The notes beneath the pieces were generated by a model that did not search any database, was not told the DNA's origin, and saw only the letters and a program-made list of their open reading frames with translations. A stretch of 64,000 nucleotides of DNA, from positions 1-64,000 of the forward strand of contig CAZYOQ010000004.1 of assembly GCA_964649145.1 (NCBI GenBank), in the 5' to 3' direction. The first letter of the stretch is position 1; each line of letters opens with the position of its first letter. The DNA comes from MGBC163016 sp964649145. GTDB lineage: Bacteria; Actinomycetota; Coriobacteriia; Coriobacteriales; Eggerthellaceae. Shown in pieces: positions 49,332 to 58,682 of this stretch. Both the position numbers and the translations under genes were made by a program.

Positions 49332-49423
49332 GCGGTACAGAGAGACCGACAAGGTATTTAAACGAAACTCAAACGCACTAACCTTAGGTCTAATCTGTCT
49401 CGCCTTAGTTCATGGGAGAGACA
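49332..49423 (+). promoter_or_regulatory. Possible PyrR-responsive translational switch in the pyrR leader
   Basis: Three segments compete. (1) CGGT/ACCG around ACAGAGAG at 49333-49348, with GGTACAGAGAGACC resembling the PyrR-binding loop consensus at 11 of 14 positions by eye. (2) TGTCTCGCC at 49396-49404 pairs with GGGAGAGACA at 49414-49423 (nine positions, one mismatch) and hides the ribosome-binding site. (3) GGTCT at 49387-49391 and TCTGT at 49394-49398 can pair instead with AGACC and ACAGA of segment 1, freeing the site. PyrR with UMP bound to segment 1 would thus favour the closed form. This logic resembles mycobacterial PyrR control. Confidence 0.55.
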
Positions 49424-50017
49424 ATGATCCATTCAAGTTCTGAGACTGCCTGCATGACGGCCGAGGATATCGATCGTGCCCTCACGCGCATGGCTCACGA
49501 GATTCTTGAAGCCAACAAGGGTGCTGAAAATCTTGCGCTTGTTGGTATCCTCACTCGTGGCGACTATCTTGCCAAAATGCTCCAAGATCGCATCGAGACC
49601 ATTGAGGGCGTTAAGGTCGAATTGGGTGCTCTCGACATCAGCTTTTATCGCGACGATTACAGAACCCACTTCACTCCTGAGGTCTTGTCAACAAGCATCT
49701 CTTTTAGCATCGACTCGAAGATCGTTGTTCTTGTCGATGATGTCCTCTACACCGGGCGCACCATTCGTGCTGCGCTAGATGCTCTGATGGATATCGGGCG
49801 ACCGAAGAAGGTCCAGCTCGCAGTTCTAGTTGATAGAGGCCATAGGGAACTTCCTATTCGCGCCGATTTCGTGGGGAAGAACGTTCCTTCTTCTGAGAAC
49901 CAAAATGTGCGACTTCTTCTTGAAGAGATTGATGGCGTTCCGTCTGCTGTGGAAATCAGCGACATTGAAGAAGGCTCTCATATAGGGTCTGCTCCCGTCG
50001 GCGGGAAGATGAGGTAG
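49424..50017 (+). CDS. pyrR: PyrR bifunctional regulator / uracil phosphoribosyltransferase
   Basis: PyrR binds pyr mRNA in response to UMP and often has weak uracil phosphoribosyltransferase activity. The 197-residue protein shows MTAEDIDRALTRMAHEILEA near residue 11, VGILTRGDYLA near 40, DISFYRDDY near 70, and the PRPP loop VVLVDDVLYTGRTIRAALDA near 103. The ATG at 49424 has GGGAGAG at 49414-49420. The ATG at 49412 lies in the loop of the leader hairpin and has no such site. It is the first gene of the pyr operon. Confidence 0.94.
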   Translation: MIHSSSETACMTAEDIDRALTRMAHEILEANKGAENLALVGILTRGDYLAKMLQDRIETIEGVKVELGALDISFYRDDYRTHFTPEVLSTSISFSIDSKIVVLVDDVLYTGRTIRAALDALMDIGRPKKVQLAVLVDRGHRELPIRADFVGKNVPSSENQNVRLLLEEIDGVPSAVEISDIEEGSHIGSAPVGGKMR

Positions 50018-50021
50018 AAAA

Positions 50022-50966
50022 ATGGCTTTTAACCACAAGCACCTCATTGATATCAAAGAATATTCTGCTGACGAGGTAATGCTAATACTAGAAACGGCAA
50101 AAAGGTTTAGACAGGTAAACGAGCGCAGGATAAAGCAGGTGCCTACGCTAAAGGGCGCCACTATCGTGAATATGTTCAACGAGCCCTCCACACGCACGCG
50201 GTCATCCTTTGAGATAGCTGAAAAGCGCCTCTCTGCGAATAGCTTAAACTTCGGCGGAACTTCCACATCTACCGTGAAAGGTGAAAGCCTCTCAGATACG
50301 GTGAAGACGCTTTGTTCTTACAAGGTCGACTTAATAGTTGTTCGCGACTCTCATGCCGGAGTACCTCGAAAAATTGCCGATCTTTCAGGTGTTCATGTAA
50401 TCGATGCGGGGGATGGTAAGCATCAGCATCCAACCCAAGCGCTGCTAGACCTCTATTCCATATGGGAAGCGAAGGGAAGTTTTGAGGGGCTAAAGGTTGG
50501 TATTGTGGGCGACATCTTGCATTCAAGAGTTGCAGGCTCGCTTGTACCAGTGCTTAAGACCATGGGCTCTAACGTTGTCCTTATCGCGCCTCCAACCTTG
50601 CTGCCTGCTCGGCCAGACGTGCTTGGAGCAGATGCAGCTACATCTGATTTTGATTCCATACTTCCTGATCTCGATGTTGTTTACATGCTAAGAATTCAAC
50701 GCGAACGCTTGGAAGGGGCTCCTTTCCCGTCTCTTCGTGAGTACAACCAACTTTTCGGTCTCAATTCGAAACGTGATAAGTTAATGAAAGACGACGCGAT
50801 TATTTGCCATCCCGGTCCAATAAATAGGGGCGTCGAGCTCGATTCGTTTATGGCCGACAATCTTAAGAGGTCTGTGATACTTGACCAGGTATATGCGGGA
50901 ATCCTTGTTCGCATGGCTGCCATGTACCTGTTGCTAGGAGGTTCATCTGATGGCATTGATGCTTAA
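50022..50966 (+). CDS. pyrB: Aspartate carbamoyltransferase catalytic subunit
   Basis: PyrB condenses carbamoyl phosphate with aspartate, the first committed pyrimidine step. The 314-residue protein has the carbamoyl-phosphate loop NEPSTRTRSSFEIAEKRL near residue 50, GGTSTSTVKGESLSDTVKTL near 74, and GKHQHPTQALLDLYSI near 129. The C-terminal part has MLRIQRER and CHPGPINRGVELDS. No pyrI is present, as in Gram-positive operons. It starts four bases after pyrR and overlaps pyrC by 17 bases. Confidence 0.96.
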   Translation: MAFNHKHLIDIKEYSADEVMLILETAKRFRQVNERRIKQVPTLKGATIVNMFNEPSTRTRSSFEIAEKRLSANSLNFGGTSTSTVKGESLSDTVKTLCSYKVDLIVVRDSHAGVPRKIADLSGVHVIDAGDGKHQHPTQALLDLYSIWEAKGSFEGLKVGIVGDILHSRVAGSLVPVLKTMGSNVVLIAPPTLLPARPDVLGADAATSDFDSILPDLDVVYMLRIQRERLEGAPFPSLREYNQLFGLNSKRDKLMKDDAIICHPGPINRGVELDSFMADNLKRSVILDQVYAGILVRMAAMYLLLGGSSDGIDA

Positions 50967-52242
50967 GAATGCTCGCTGCATTGATCCGCAAGTCGAGCTT
51001 GACGAGGTTTGCGACATTCTGGTGCGCGATGGCAAGATTGTAGACCTTGGTCATGACCTTAAGATGTCTAAAGGTGTAGAACACGACCTTTCAGGAAAGA
51101 TTCTTGTTCCTGGCCTTGTTGATATGCATGTACATCTGCGCGACCCAGGTTTCGAGCAGAAGGAAGATATCGCAAGCGGAACCCGAGCTGCGGCTCATGG
51201 CGGTTTTACGGCGGTTTGCGCCATGCCTAACACAAACCCCGTTATCGATGATGCTGTGGGTGTTGAATACGTCAAGGCGCGCGCAAGCGAGGTGGGCAAG
51301 TGCCGCGTGATTGTTTCTGGCGCATGCACCAAAGACCTCAAAGGTGAAATTCTCTCAGACATGGGCGATATGTATGCTCATGGGGCGGTTGCTTTTACCG
51401 ATGATGGTAAGGGCATACAAGATAGTGGCATGATGCGCCGTGTTATGGAATATGCCTCGCAGTTTAACTGCCCTGTGATGCCCCATTGCCAAGATTCCTC
51501 GCTTGTGGGAGACGGGCAAGTAAACGAAGGCGTGGCATCAACTAGGCTTGGCCTTGCTGGATGGCCAAACGAAGGTGAAGAGCTTGAAATTGCCCGCGAT
51601 ATCGCACTTTGTCGCCTTACAGGGTGTCCTTTGCATATTCAGCACATCACTACGGAACGCGGTATAGAGCTTGTGCGTGCAGCGAAGGAAGAAGGGCTTC
51701 CACTTACGTGTGAGGTTACCCCGCATCATATGTTCTTAAACGAGGATGCCATCACAGATGAATATCCTACTAGCATGAAGGTCAACCCGCCATTGCGCAC
51801 ATCTAAAGATGCTGAAGCCTTGATTTTTGCCTTAGCGGATGGAACAATCGACTGCATCGTTACCGATCACGCTCCTCATACCGAATGGGAGAAAGACCGT
51901 GAATTCGAGCTTGCCCCGTTCGGGATGATAGGGCTTGAAACCTCACTTGGGCTTGTCCTTACAAAGCTAGTTTCAACTGGCATCATTGACTTCAACAGAA
52001 TGGTTGAGGTCATGGCGATCAACCCGAGGCGCATACTGTCTCAAAATCCTGTAAGTCTCACCTCTGGAAGTATTGCTGATTTTACGATTTTTGACCCTGA
52101 CGAGAAATGGACAGTCAACAGCTGCGACTTCTACTCCAAGGCGAAGAATAGCGCGTTTTTGGATTGGGAACTTACTGGACGCGCCACCGATGTTTACGTT
52201 GGCGGATACGCCACAATGAAGGAAGGAAAGGTCGTTGAGTAG
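50950..52242 (+). CDS. pyrC: Dihydroorotase
   Basis: PyrC cyclises N-carbamoyl-aspartate to dihydroorotate. The 430-residue protein is of the amidohydrolase (type I) class. Metal ligands lie in VDMHVHLRDPGFEQKEDI near residue 57, and further ligands in PHCQD, LHIQHITT and CIVTDHAPHTEWEKD near 303. A C-terminal small domain follows. GGAGG precedes the ATG, which overlaps pyrB by 17 bases. Its end overlaps carA by eight bases. Confidence 0.96.
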   Translation: MALMLKNARCIDPQVELDEVCDILVRDGKIVDLGHDLKMSKGVEHDLSGKILVPGLVDMHVHLRDPGFEQKEDIASGTRAAAHGGFTAVCAMPNTNPVIDDAVGVEYVKARASEVGKCRVIVSGACTKDLKGEILSDMGDMYAHGAVAFTDDGKGIQDSGMMRRVMEYASQFNCPVMPHCQDSSLVGDGQVNEGVASTRLGLAGWPNEGEELEIARDIALCRLTGCPLHIQHITTERGIELVRAAKEEGLPLTCEVTPHHMFLNEDAITDEYPTSMKVNPPLRTSKDAEALIFALADGTIDCIVTDHAPHTEWEKDREFELAPFGMIGLETSLGLVLTKLVSTGIIDFNRMVEVMAINPRRILSQNPVSLTSGSIADFTIFDPDEKWTVNSCDFYSKAKNSAFLDWELTGRATDVYVGGYATMKEGKVVE

Positions 52243-53560
52243 CTTAAGCGACAAAATCAGATCGAAGACCTCTAAAGGCTCATCTAAACCTGCGCTGCTA
52301 GTTTTAGAGGACGGAGAGGTTTTCCACGGGTTTTCTTGCGGGTGTGAAGGCGAAGTCTTCGGCGAGATCTGCTTCAATACCTCGCTGGAAGGTTATCTAG
52401 AAGTGATAACAGACCCCTCCTATGCAGGCCAAATAGTCACCATGACATACCCTCAAATTGGCAATTACGGGGTATGCGAGGAAGACGTTCAAAGAAGCCA
52501 GGTTTTTCTGCGCGGCCTTGTTGTTCGCGACATGTGCGAAACACCCTCGAATTGGCGAAGCACCATGAAACTTTCTGACTTTCTTGTGAGAAGTAGGGTT
52601 GTTGCCATCGAGGGAATTGACACTCGAGCCCTTGTAAGGCACATTCGAGACCTTGGCGCCATGAAGGCCGGGCTTTCTACAACTTGTTTAGATGAAGATA
52701 AGTTGCTAGGCCGTGTTAAGGCGTCGGATTCCATAGTGGGCGAAAACCTAGTTAAAGGGGTGTCTGAGTCTACGGCTCAAATTTCTGCTAGTGCAAAGAA
52801 GAAACATGCCTTTGCGATCGACCCAGAAGGCTTGTGCCAAGGCAAATACAAAGTACTTGCATATGATTGCGGTGCCAAGGAATCCATTATCGACGGGCTT
52901 CGAAACATTGGCGCTGAAGTTGAAATAGTGCCTTGGGATACTTCTGCCGAAGAGGTGCTAGATAGGCATTGTGACGGCGTATTTTTATCGAATGGACCAG
53001 GGGATCCTGATGCTGTAGAGGCAACTTATACGCAAGTCTCAAAACTTCTTGGGAAGGTTCCGATTTTTGGTATTTGCCTAGGCCATCAGATGCTCTCGAA
53101 GGCAGCAGGGGCTAAGATGGAAAAACTCAAGTTCGGGCATCGTGGTGGAAACCAGCCTGTGATGAACTTAATCACAGGGCGTGTCGAGATAACCGCTCAA
53201 AACCACGGGTTTGGCCAGGTCTTTCAAACGCTAGGTCCTATACTTCCAGAGGAATCGCAAGGCTTCAGCGAACACACCGATAACCTACTGGAGTGGGCAA
53301 GTAGAAAAGTCGCTCCTGTTGTCATGAACGAAAAGTACGGGCGAATTCGCCTGACGCATATAAACCTAAATGACGGAACCCCTGAGGGAATGGCATTTTT
53401 GGATATCCCTGCATTTTCCGTTCAATATCACCCCGAGGCCAACCCAGGTCCAACCGATTCGCACTATCTGTTTACAGCCTTTGCGAGGCTAATGGATGGT
53501 GACGAGGATTATTTGAACATCGACATAGCAAAAGACAGGCTTGGCGGCTGGAAGTTTTAG
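52235..53560 (+). CDS. carA: Carbamoyl-phosphate synthase small subunit
   Basis: CarA is the glutamine amidotransferase that feeds ammonia to CarB. The 441-residue protein has the N-terminal domain (NTSLEGYLEVITDPSYAGQI, TYPQIGNYG) and a C-terminal class I amidotransferase domain with the catalytic cysteine in IFGICLGHQMLSKAAG near residue 277. The His and Glu lie in VQYHPEANPGPTDSHYLF near 399. It is longer than most CarA proteins (about 360-390). A TTG start overlaps pyrC and adds about 18 N-terminal residues of unclear role. Confidence 0.95.
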   Translation: MSSLSDKIRSKTSKGSSKPALLVLEDGEVFHGFSCGCEGEVFGEICFNTSLEGYLEVITDPSYAGQIVTMTYPQIGNYGVCEEDVQRSQVFLRGLVVRDMCETPSNWRSTMKLSDFLVRSRVVAIEGIDTRALVRHIRDLGAMKAGLSTTCLDEDKLLGRVKASDSIVGENLVKGVSESTAQISASAKKKHAFAIDPEGLCQGKYKVLAYDCGAKESIIDGLRNIGAEVEIVPWDTSAEEVLDRHCDGVFLSNGPGDPDAVEATYTQVSKLLGKVPIFGICLGHQMLSKAAGAKMEKLKFGHRGGNQPVMNLITGRVEITAQNHGFGQVFQTLGPILPEESQGFSEHTDNLLEWASRKVAPVVMNEKYGRIRLTHINLNDGTPEGMAFLDIPAFSVQYHPEANPGPTDSHYLFTAFARLMDGDEDYLNIDIAKDRLGGWKF

Positions 53561-53590
53561 CACATTTTTAGACTGCTCAAGGAGGGCAAA

Positions 53591-56500
53591 TTGCCAAAGC
53601 GTGAAGATATAAAAAGCATATTGGTTATCGGAAGCGGACCAATTGTAATAGGGCAGGCGTGCGAGTTTGACTATTCGGGCGCGCAAGCCTGCAAGGTGCT
53701 AAAAGAAGAGGGTTATCGAGTGATACTGGTGAACTCGAACCCAGCAACTATTATGACCGATCCTGCTGTTGCCGATAGAACTTACGTTGAACCTATTACA
53801 GCACCCTTTGTTCGCAAGGTCATTGCCAAAGAGCGCCCTTGCGCGATTCTTCCTACCCTTGGAGGTCAAACTGGTTTAAACACGGCTGTAGAACTTGCAA
53901 AGGATGGCACACTTGGTGAGTTTGGCGTGGAAATGATTGGTTGTGACCTTGAAGCCATAGAGCGAGGTGAGGACCGTAAACTCTTCAACGAGTGTATGGA
54001 AGATCTTGGCATTCAAACAGCCAGAAGCGGTTATGCATATTCGGTCGAAGAAGCCGAGTCTATTGTCCAGAAAATAGGTTTTCCGGTTGTCCTTCGTCCT
54101 TCCTATACTCTTGGGGGTGCAGGTGGCGGTATAGCTCACGACCTAGATGAGCTAAGGCTAATCGTATCTCAGGGCATCGAACTTTCACCAGCGGGTGAGG
54201 TACTAGTTGAGGAATCCATCGAGGGGTGGAAAGAGTTTGAGATGGAGGTCATGCGAGACCGCTGTGGAAACGGCATCATCGTTTGCTCTATCGAAAACCT
54301 CGACCCAATGGGTGTGCACACCGGCGACTCTATAACAGTCGCACCCGCTCAAACACTTTCCGATGTTGAATATCAGCGCATGCGCGTTGCTTCACTTGCT
54401 GTGCTTGAGCGAATAGGTGTTGAAACTGGCGGCAGCAATGTGCAGTTTGCCGTGAACCCCGAAGATGGCCGTATGGTAATCATCGAAATGAACCCGCGCG
54501 TATCGAGATCATCTGCGCTTGCCTCAAAGGCCACAGGCTTTCCTATCGCTAAGGCCGCAGCTAGGCTTGCCGTTGGCTATACGCTTGACGAGATAGTAAA
54601 CGACATCACTAAGGCCACTCCTGCATGCTTTGAGCCCACAATCGATTATTGTGTTGTTAAAGTTCCGCGCTTTGCTTTCGAGAAGTTCCAAGGCACAGAC
54701 GATACCCTTTCCACAAGGATGAAAGCTGTTGGAGAGGTTATGGCCATTGGGCGTACCTTTGAAGAGGCGCTTGGCAAGGCTCTGCGCTCGCTTGAAAACT
54801 CCCGCTACGGAATTGGAATAGACGTAGACGGAGTGCCGAAATGTGACAAGGAAAGGCATATAGAGCTTATAAGCCGTCCCACTTCTGAGCGCATATTCTA
54901 TGTCGCAAACGCACTTTGGGCAGGAATGAGTGTAGAAGAGGTTTACGCATACACAAAAATTGACCCGTTTTTCGTAAATCGCATCAACGATATTGTGCTC
55001 ATCCAGAAGGCTATTTCGTCAATGTCGCTAGACGATATTGATCACGACACGATGCTTCTTGCAAAGCAATATGGAATCTCTGATGCACAAATTGCATTTC
55101 TTTGCGGAACCGACGAGCTTTCGGTTCGCGATTTCAGAAAAGCACTTGGGGTGGTGCCTTCCTTCAAAACAGTAGATACTTGCGCTGCAGAATTTGCGAG
55201 CCAAACTGATTACCACTACAAGACCTATGACTGTGCTGAGAGCGAGATTTCTCCCAAGACGAAGCCTCGCGCAATGATTCTAGGAGCTGGACCTAACAGA
55301 ATAGGGCAGGGAATCGAGTTCGACTATTGCTGTGTTCATGCAAGCTATGCGCTTTCTGAAATTGGCTATGAGACCATCATGGTCAATTGCAACCCAGAAA
55401 CCGTATCTACCGACTACGACACCTCTGACAAGCTGTATTTCGAGCCTTTGACCTATGAGGACGTGATGGACATTGTCGATGTCGAACAACCTGACGGCGT
55501 CATAGTCACGCTTGGTGGCCAGACGCCTTTGAAGCTCGCACGCCCGCTTGAGGCAGCAGGCGTAAATATCATGGGCACTTCTCCTGAATCAATAGACCTA
55601 GCAGAAGATCGTGACCGCTTCTCGGCCATCCTTGACGAGATGCTCATAAATTACCCTGTGGCTGGAATGGCAGACACCTTCGAGGAAGCCTGCCAAGTGG
55701 CCGACAATATTGGCTTTCCGCTGCTTGTTCGCCCAAGCTACGTACTTGGCGGGCGCGGCATGGCCATCGTTTATGATTCTGCGCAACTAGAACGCTACAT
55801 GGCGCAAGCAGCAAAAATCTCTCCCGACCACCCCATCTACCTTGACCGCTTCCTAGAAGGCGCAATCGAACTTGATCTAGACTGCCTTTGTGATGGGGAA
55901 GAGGTCTACATTGGCGGAATACTTGAGCATATCGAGATGGCGGGTATCCATTCAGGCGACTCTGCCTGCTGTATTCCTCCATTTGCGCTTTCAGACGCGA
56001 TGCAAGATAGGCTTAGGCTTATTGCTCGCGAACTTGCGCTTAAACTTGGCGTCAAGGGGCTTTTGAACATCCAGTTCGCTATTAAAGATAGCGTTGTTTA
56101 TGTGATCGAGGCCAACCCCCGCGCATCTAGAACTGTTCCCTTCGTCTCGAAGGCAACAGGCGTTCCTCTGGCGAAAATTGCCTCGCTTATCATGGCAGGA
56201 AGGAAGATATCGTCGTTTGGACTTCCCGATGATTGTAGACAGCTTGGGTATTATTGCGTGAAAGAGGCAGTCATGCCTTGGGGCCGCTTCCCCGGTGCCG
56301 ATGTAATTCTTGGACCTGAGATGAAGTCCACAGGCGAGGTAATGGGAATTGCTTCTAACTTCCCAGCTGCATATATCAAGACCCAGCTTGCTATCGACTA
56401 CGACATGCCTACGGAAGGTAACGCATTTCTTTCCGTAAACGACCGCGACAAGAGAAGCCTCATTCCTATTGCCCGCGACATCGAACGACTTGGCTTTAAC

Positions 56501-56827
56501 ATTATTGCCACTAGCGGCACTTCTAAGACACTTAAGGCTTCAGGCATAAAATGCACAGAAATTGGCAAGATCCATGAAGGGTCGTCCTACAGCATCCTTG
56601 ACGCGATTGCTGCAGGAGAAATTCAGCTTATAGTAAACACTCCTTTGGGAAGTGTTACCCGCGATGACGGATACGATATGCGCGCAGCTGCAGTAAGGCA
56701 TGGCATCACATATGTAACAACGCTTGCTGCTGCTCAGGCTCTAGTTACTGGAATGGATGTTGTGAAGCGCAGTGGACTTGATGTGGTTGCTCTGCAAGAC
56801 CTTCCTCAGTGGGAGGGAGAACTTTAG
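53591..56827 (+). CDS. carB: Carbamoyl-phosphate synthase large subunit
   Basis: CarB makes carbamoyl phosphate from bicarbonate, ammonia and two ATP. The 1078-residue protein has two ATP-grasp halves, opening PKREDIKSILVIGSGPIVIG and, near residue 556, PRAMILGAGPNRIGQGIEFD. Repeated VLRPSYTLGGAGGG and LVRPSYVLGGRGMA segments are present, as is a C-terminal MGS-like allosteric domain from about 940. The length is standard. The TTG start has AAGGAGGG four bases upstream. It is followed at once by pyrK. Confidence 0.97.
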   Translation: MPKREDIKSILVIGSGPIVIGQACEFDYSGAQACKVLKEEGYRVILVNSNPATIMTDPAVADRTYVEPITAPFVRKVIAKERPCAILPTLGGQTGLNTAVELAKDGTLGEFGVEMIGCDLEAIERGEDRKLFNECMEDLGIQTARSGYAYSVEEAESIVQKIGFPVVLRPSYTLGGAGGGIAHDLDELRLIVSQGIELSPAGEVLVEESIEGWKEFEMEVMRDRCGNGIIVCSIENLDPMGVHTGDSITVAPAQTLSDVEYQRMRVASLAVLERIGVETGGSNVQFAVNPEDGRMVIIEMNPRVSRSSALASKATGFPIAKAAARLAVGYTLDEIVNDITKATPACFEPTIDYCVVKVPRFAFEKFQGTDDTLSTRMKAVGEVMAIGRTFEEALGKALRSLENSRYGIGIDVDGVPKCDKERHIELISRPTSERIFYVANALWAGMSVEEVYAYTKIDPFFVNRINDIVLIQKAISSMSLDDIDHDTMLLAKQYGISDAQIAFLCGTDELSVRDFRKALGVVPSFKTVDTCAAEFASQTDYHYKTYDCAESEISPKTKPRAMILGAGPNRIGQGIEFDYCCVHASYALSEIGYETIMVNCNPETVSTDYDTSDKLYFEPLTYEDVMDIVDVEQPDGVIVTLGGQTPLKLARPLEAAGVNIMGTSPESIDLAEDRDRFSAILDEMLINYPVAGMADTFEEACQVADNIGFPLLVRPSYVLGGRGMAIVYDSAQLERYMAQAAKISPDHPIYLDRFLEGAIELDLDCLCDGEEVYIGGILEHIEMAGIHSGDSACCIPPFALSDAMQDRLRLIARELALKLGVKGLLNIQFAIKDSVVYVIEANPRASRTVPFVSKATGVPLAKIASLIMAGRKISSFGLPDDCRQLGYYCVKEAVMPWGRFPGADVILGPEMKSTGEVMGIASNFPAAYIKTQLAIDYDMPTEGNAFLSVNDRDKRSLIPIARDIERLGFNIIATSGTSKTLKASGIKCTEIGKIHEGSSYSILDAIAAGEIQLIVNTPLGSVTRDDGYDMRAAAVRHGITYVTTLAAAQALVTGMDVVKRSGLDVVALQDLPQWEGEL

Positions 56828-57616
56828 ATGAAAGACCATAGCGCTATTGTTGTTTCAAACGAACGCATCTTCGACACTCTGTATCTTATGAGCCTTCGCG
56901 CCGAGGATTTGGCGAAGGCTATACGTCCCGGGCAATTTGTGCACCTTGCCATACCTAGCCTGCAGGCAAATATCCTTCGTCGTCCTTTCTCGATTTATTC
57001 AACCGATGCCCAAGCGGGAACTGTTGATATCCTTTACCAGGTAGTTGGTACGGGCACCCAAGACATGACTTTATGGCCTTGCGGATATAAAACAATGGTC
57101 ATAGGCCCTATTGGAAGTACTTGGCAGCCACCTAGCACTTGCAAGCATGCCATGCTTGTAGGTGGGGGAGTTGGAAGCGCACCTCTCTTTATCCTGTGCG
57201 AAGAATTAATTTCCAAAGGATTTGAGGTTGACGTTGTTTTAGGCGCATCCACTAAAGATGCCCTTGTGTGCCGCCAGCGCTATGAAGATGCTTTTCCTTC
57301 TCAAGTTATATGCACCACAGACGATGGCAGTTTCGGTACGCACGGTTTTGCTACTGTCGAGGTAGACCGCCTGATCGCAGAAGCGAAAGGTGCTAATAAC
57401 CCTTATGATTTTGCAGCCATTTGCGGCCCTGCTCCCTTGATGAAATTAGCTTCTAAATCAACATTGGACGCTGGCATTTTCACGCAGGTTTCCCTTGAGC
57501 GAAAAATGGCATGTGGAATAGGCGCATGCCTCTCGTGTGTTGTAGACACAGTAATTGGGCGCAAACGCGTTTGCGTTGATGGACCAATATTTAATGCCGA
57601 GGAGGTGGTGTGGTAA
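56828..57616 (+). CDS. pyrK: Dihydroorotate dehydrogenase electron-transfer subunit
   Basis: PyrK carries FAD and a [2Fe-2S] cluster and passes electrons from PyrD to NAD. The 262-residue protein has the FAD-binding barrel (RRPFSIYSTD near residue 50) and the NAD-binding region (AMLVGGGVGSAPLFILCEEL near 101). The cluster motif CGIGACLSCVVD lies near 228, with a last Cys in RVCVDGP. It begins directly after carB and overlaps pyrD by one base at the chosen start. Together they make the class 1B, NAD-linked enzyme. Confidence 0.95.
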   Translation: MKDHSAIVVSNERIFDTLYLMSLRAEDLAKAIRPGQFVHLAIPSLQANILRRPFSIYSTDAQAGTVDILYQVVGTGTQDMTLWPCGYKTMVIGPIGSTWQPPSTCKHAMLVGGGVGSAPLFILCEELISKGFEVDVVLGASTKDALVCRQRYEDAFPSQVICTTDDGSFGTHGFATVEVDRLIAEAKGANNPYDFAAICGPAPLMKLASKSTLDAGIFTQVSLERKMACGIGACLSCVVDTVIGRKRVCVDGPIFNAEEVVW

Positions 57617-58682
57617 TGAGTGTCAACCTTTCGGTAAATCTTGGCGGGCTTGAGATGAAAAACCCCGTTACCACTTGTTCTGGCACATTTGGTTCGGGAA
57701 GGGAATACGCAGATTTCGTCGATCTTTCAGCGCTTGGAGCTGTGACCACCAAGGGCGTTTCATTACACGGATGGCCTGGAAACGAGCCTCCAAGAATATG
57801 CGAAACTCCTTCTGGAATGCTAAATACGATAGGGCTGCAAAACCCAGGCGTTGAATATCTCAAGCAAAACGACATCCCTTATCTTCTTGAAAAGGGTGCA
57901 ACCATAATAGTCAATGTTTCTGGCCACAGCTTTCAAGAGTATGTAGATGTAATTGAGGCTTTAGAAGACGCACCGGTAGACGCTTATGAAGTTAACATCT
58001 CTTGTCCGAATGTCGATGCTGGAGGCATGGCCATAGGCTGTGATACATCTTCAGTTGAGAAGGTCGTTGGGCTTTGTAGAGAGGCGACAAAACGCCCTTT
58101 GATCGTTAAACTTACACCCAATGTGACCGATATTACCGAGATTGCCCGCGCTGCGCAAAGTGGTGGGGCAGACGCAATTTCTTTGATCAATACACTGCTT
58201 GGAATGGCNNNNNNNNNNNNNNNNNNNNNNNNNNNNNNNNNNNNNNNNNNNNNNNNNNNNNNNNNNNNNNNNNNNNNNNNNNNNNNNNNNNNNNNNNNNN
58301 NNNNNNNNCGCAAAGTGGTGGGGCAGACGCAATTTCTTTGATCAATACACTGCTTGGAATGGCAGTAGATGCAAATACACGTCGCCCAAAACTATCTAAG
58401 GTTGTCGGAGGCTTGTCTGGGCCTTGTGTAAAGCCCATTGCGCTACGTATGGTCTGGCAATGCTTCAACGCAATTGACATTCCTATACTTGGAATGGGTG
58501 GCATAGTTACGGCACAAGACGCCATTGAATTTATCTTATGTGGAGCTACATCTATCGCTGTTGGTACGGCTAATTTCATGAACCCGAAATCTTGTATCGA
58601 CATCATTGACGGAATCGAGCAATATTGCGAGAGGGAGTCGATTTGCGATATCTCGCAATTGAGAGGAGCGCTTGAATGCTGA
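57616..58682 (+). CDS. pyrD: Dihydroorotate dehydrogenase, class 1B (interrupted by an artificial gap)
   Basis: PyrD oxidises dihydroorotate to orotate with FMN. After removing the 100 N and the duplicated 55 bases (58309-58363), one 303-residue frame remains, reading LLGMA then VDANTRRPKL across the joint. It contains NPVTTCSGTFGSG near residue 16, KGVSLHGWPGNEPPRICE, the substrate loop EVNISCPNVDAGGMAIG near 127, and the FMN-binding GMGGIVTAQDAIEFILCGAT near 245. The length is normal, so the gene is intact. The ATG at 57616 has GGAGGTGG seven bases upstream. It pairs with pyrK. Confidence 0.95.
58209..58308. other. Assembly gap (100 N) with duplicated 55-bp flanks inside pyrD
   Basis: Bases 58154-58208 and 58309-58363 are identical, again exactly 55. 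Collapsing them restores the pyrD frame, so no sequence is missing. Confidence 0.9.
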
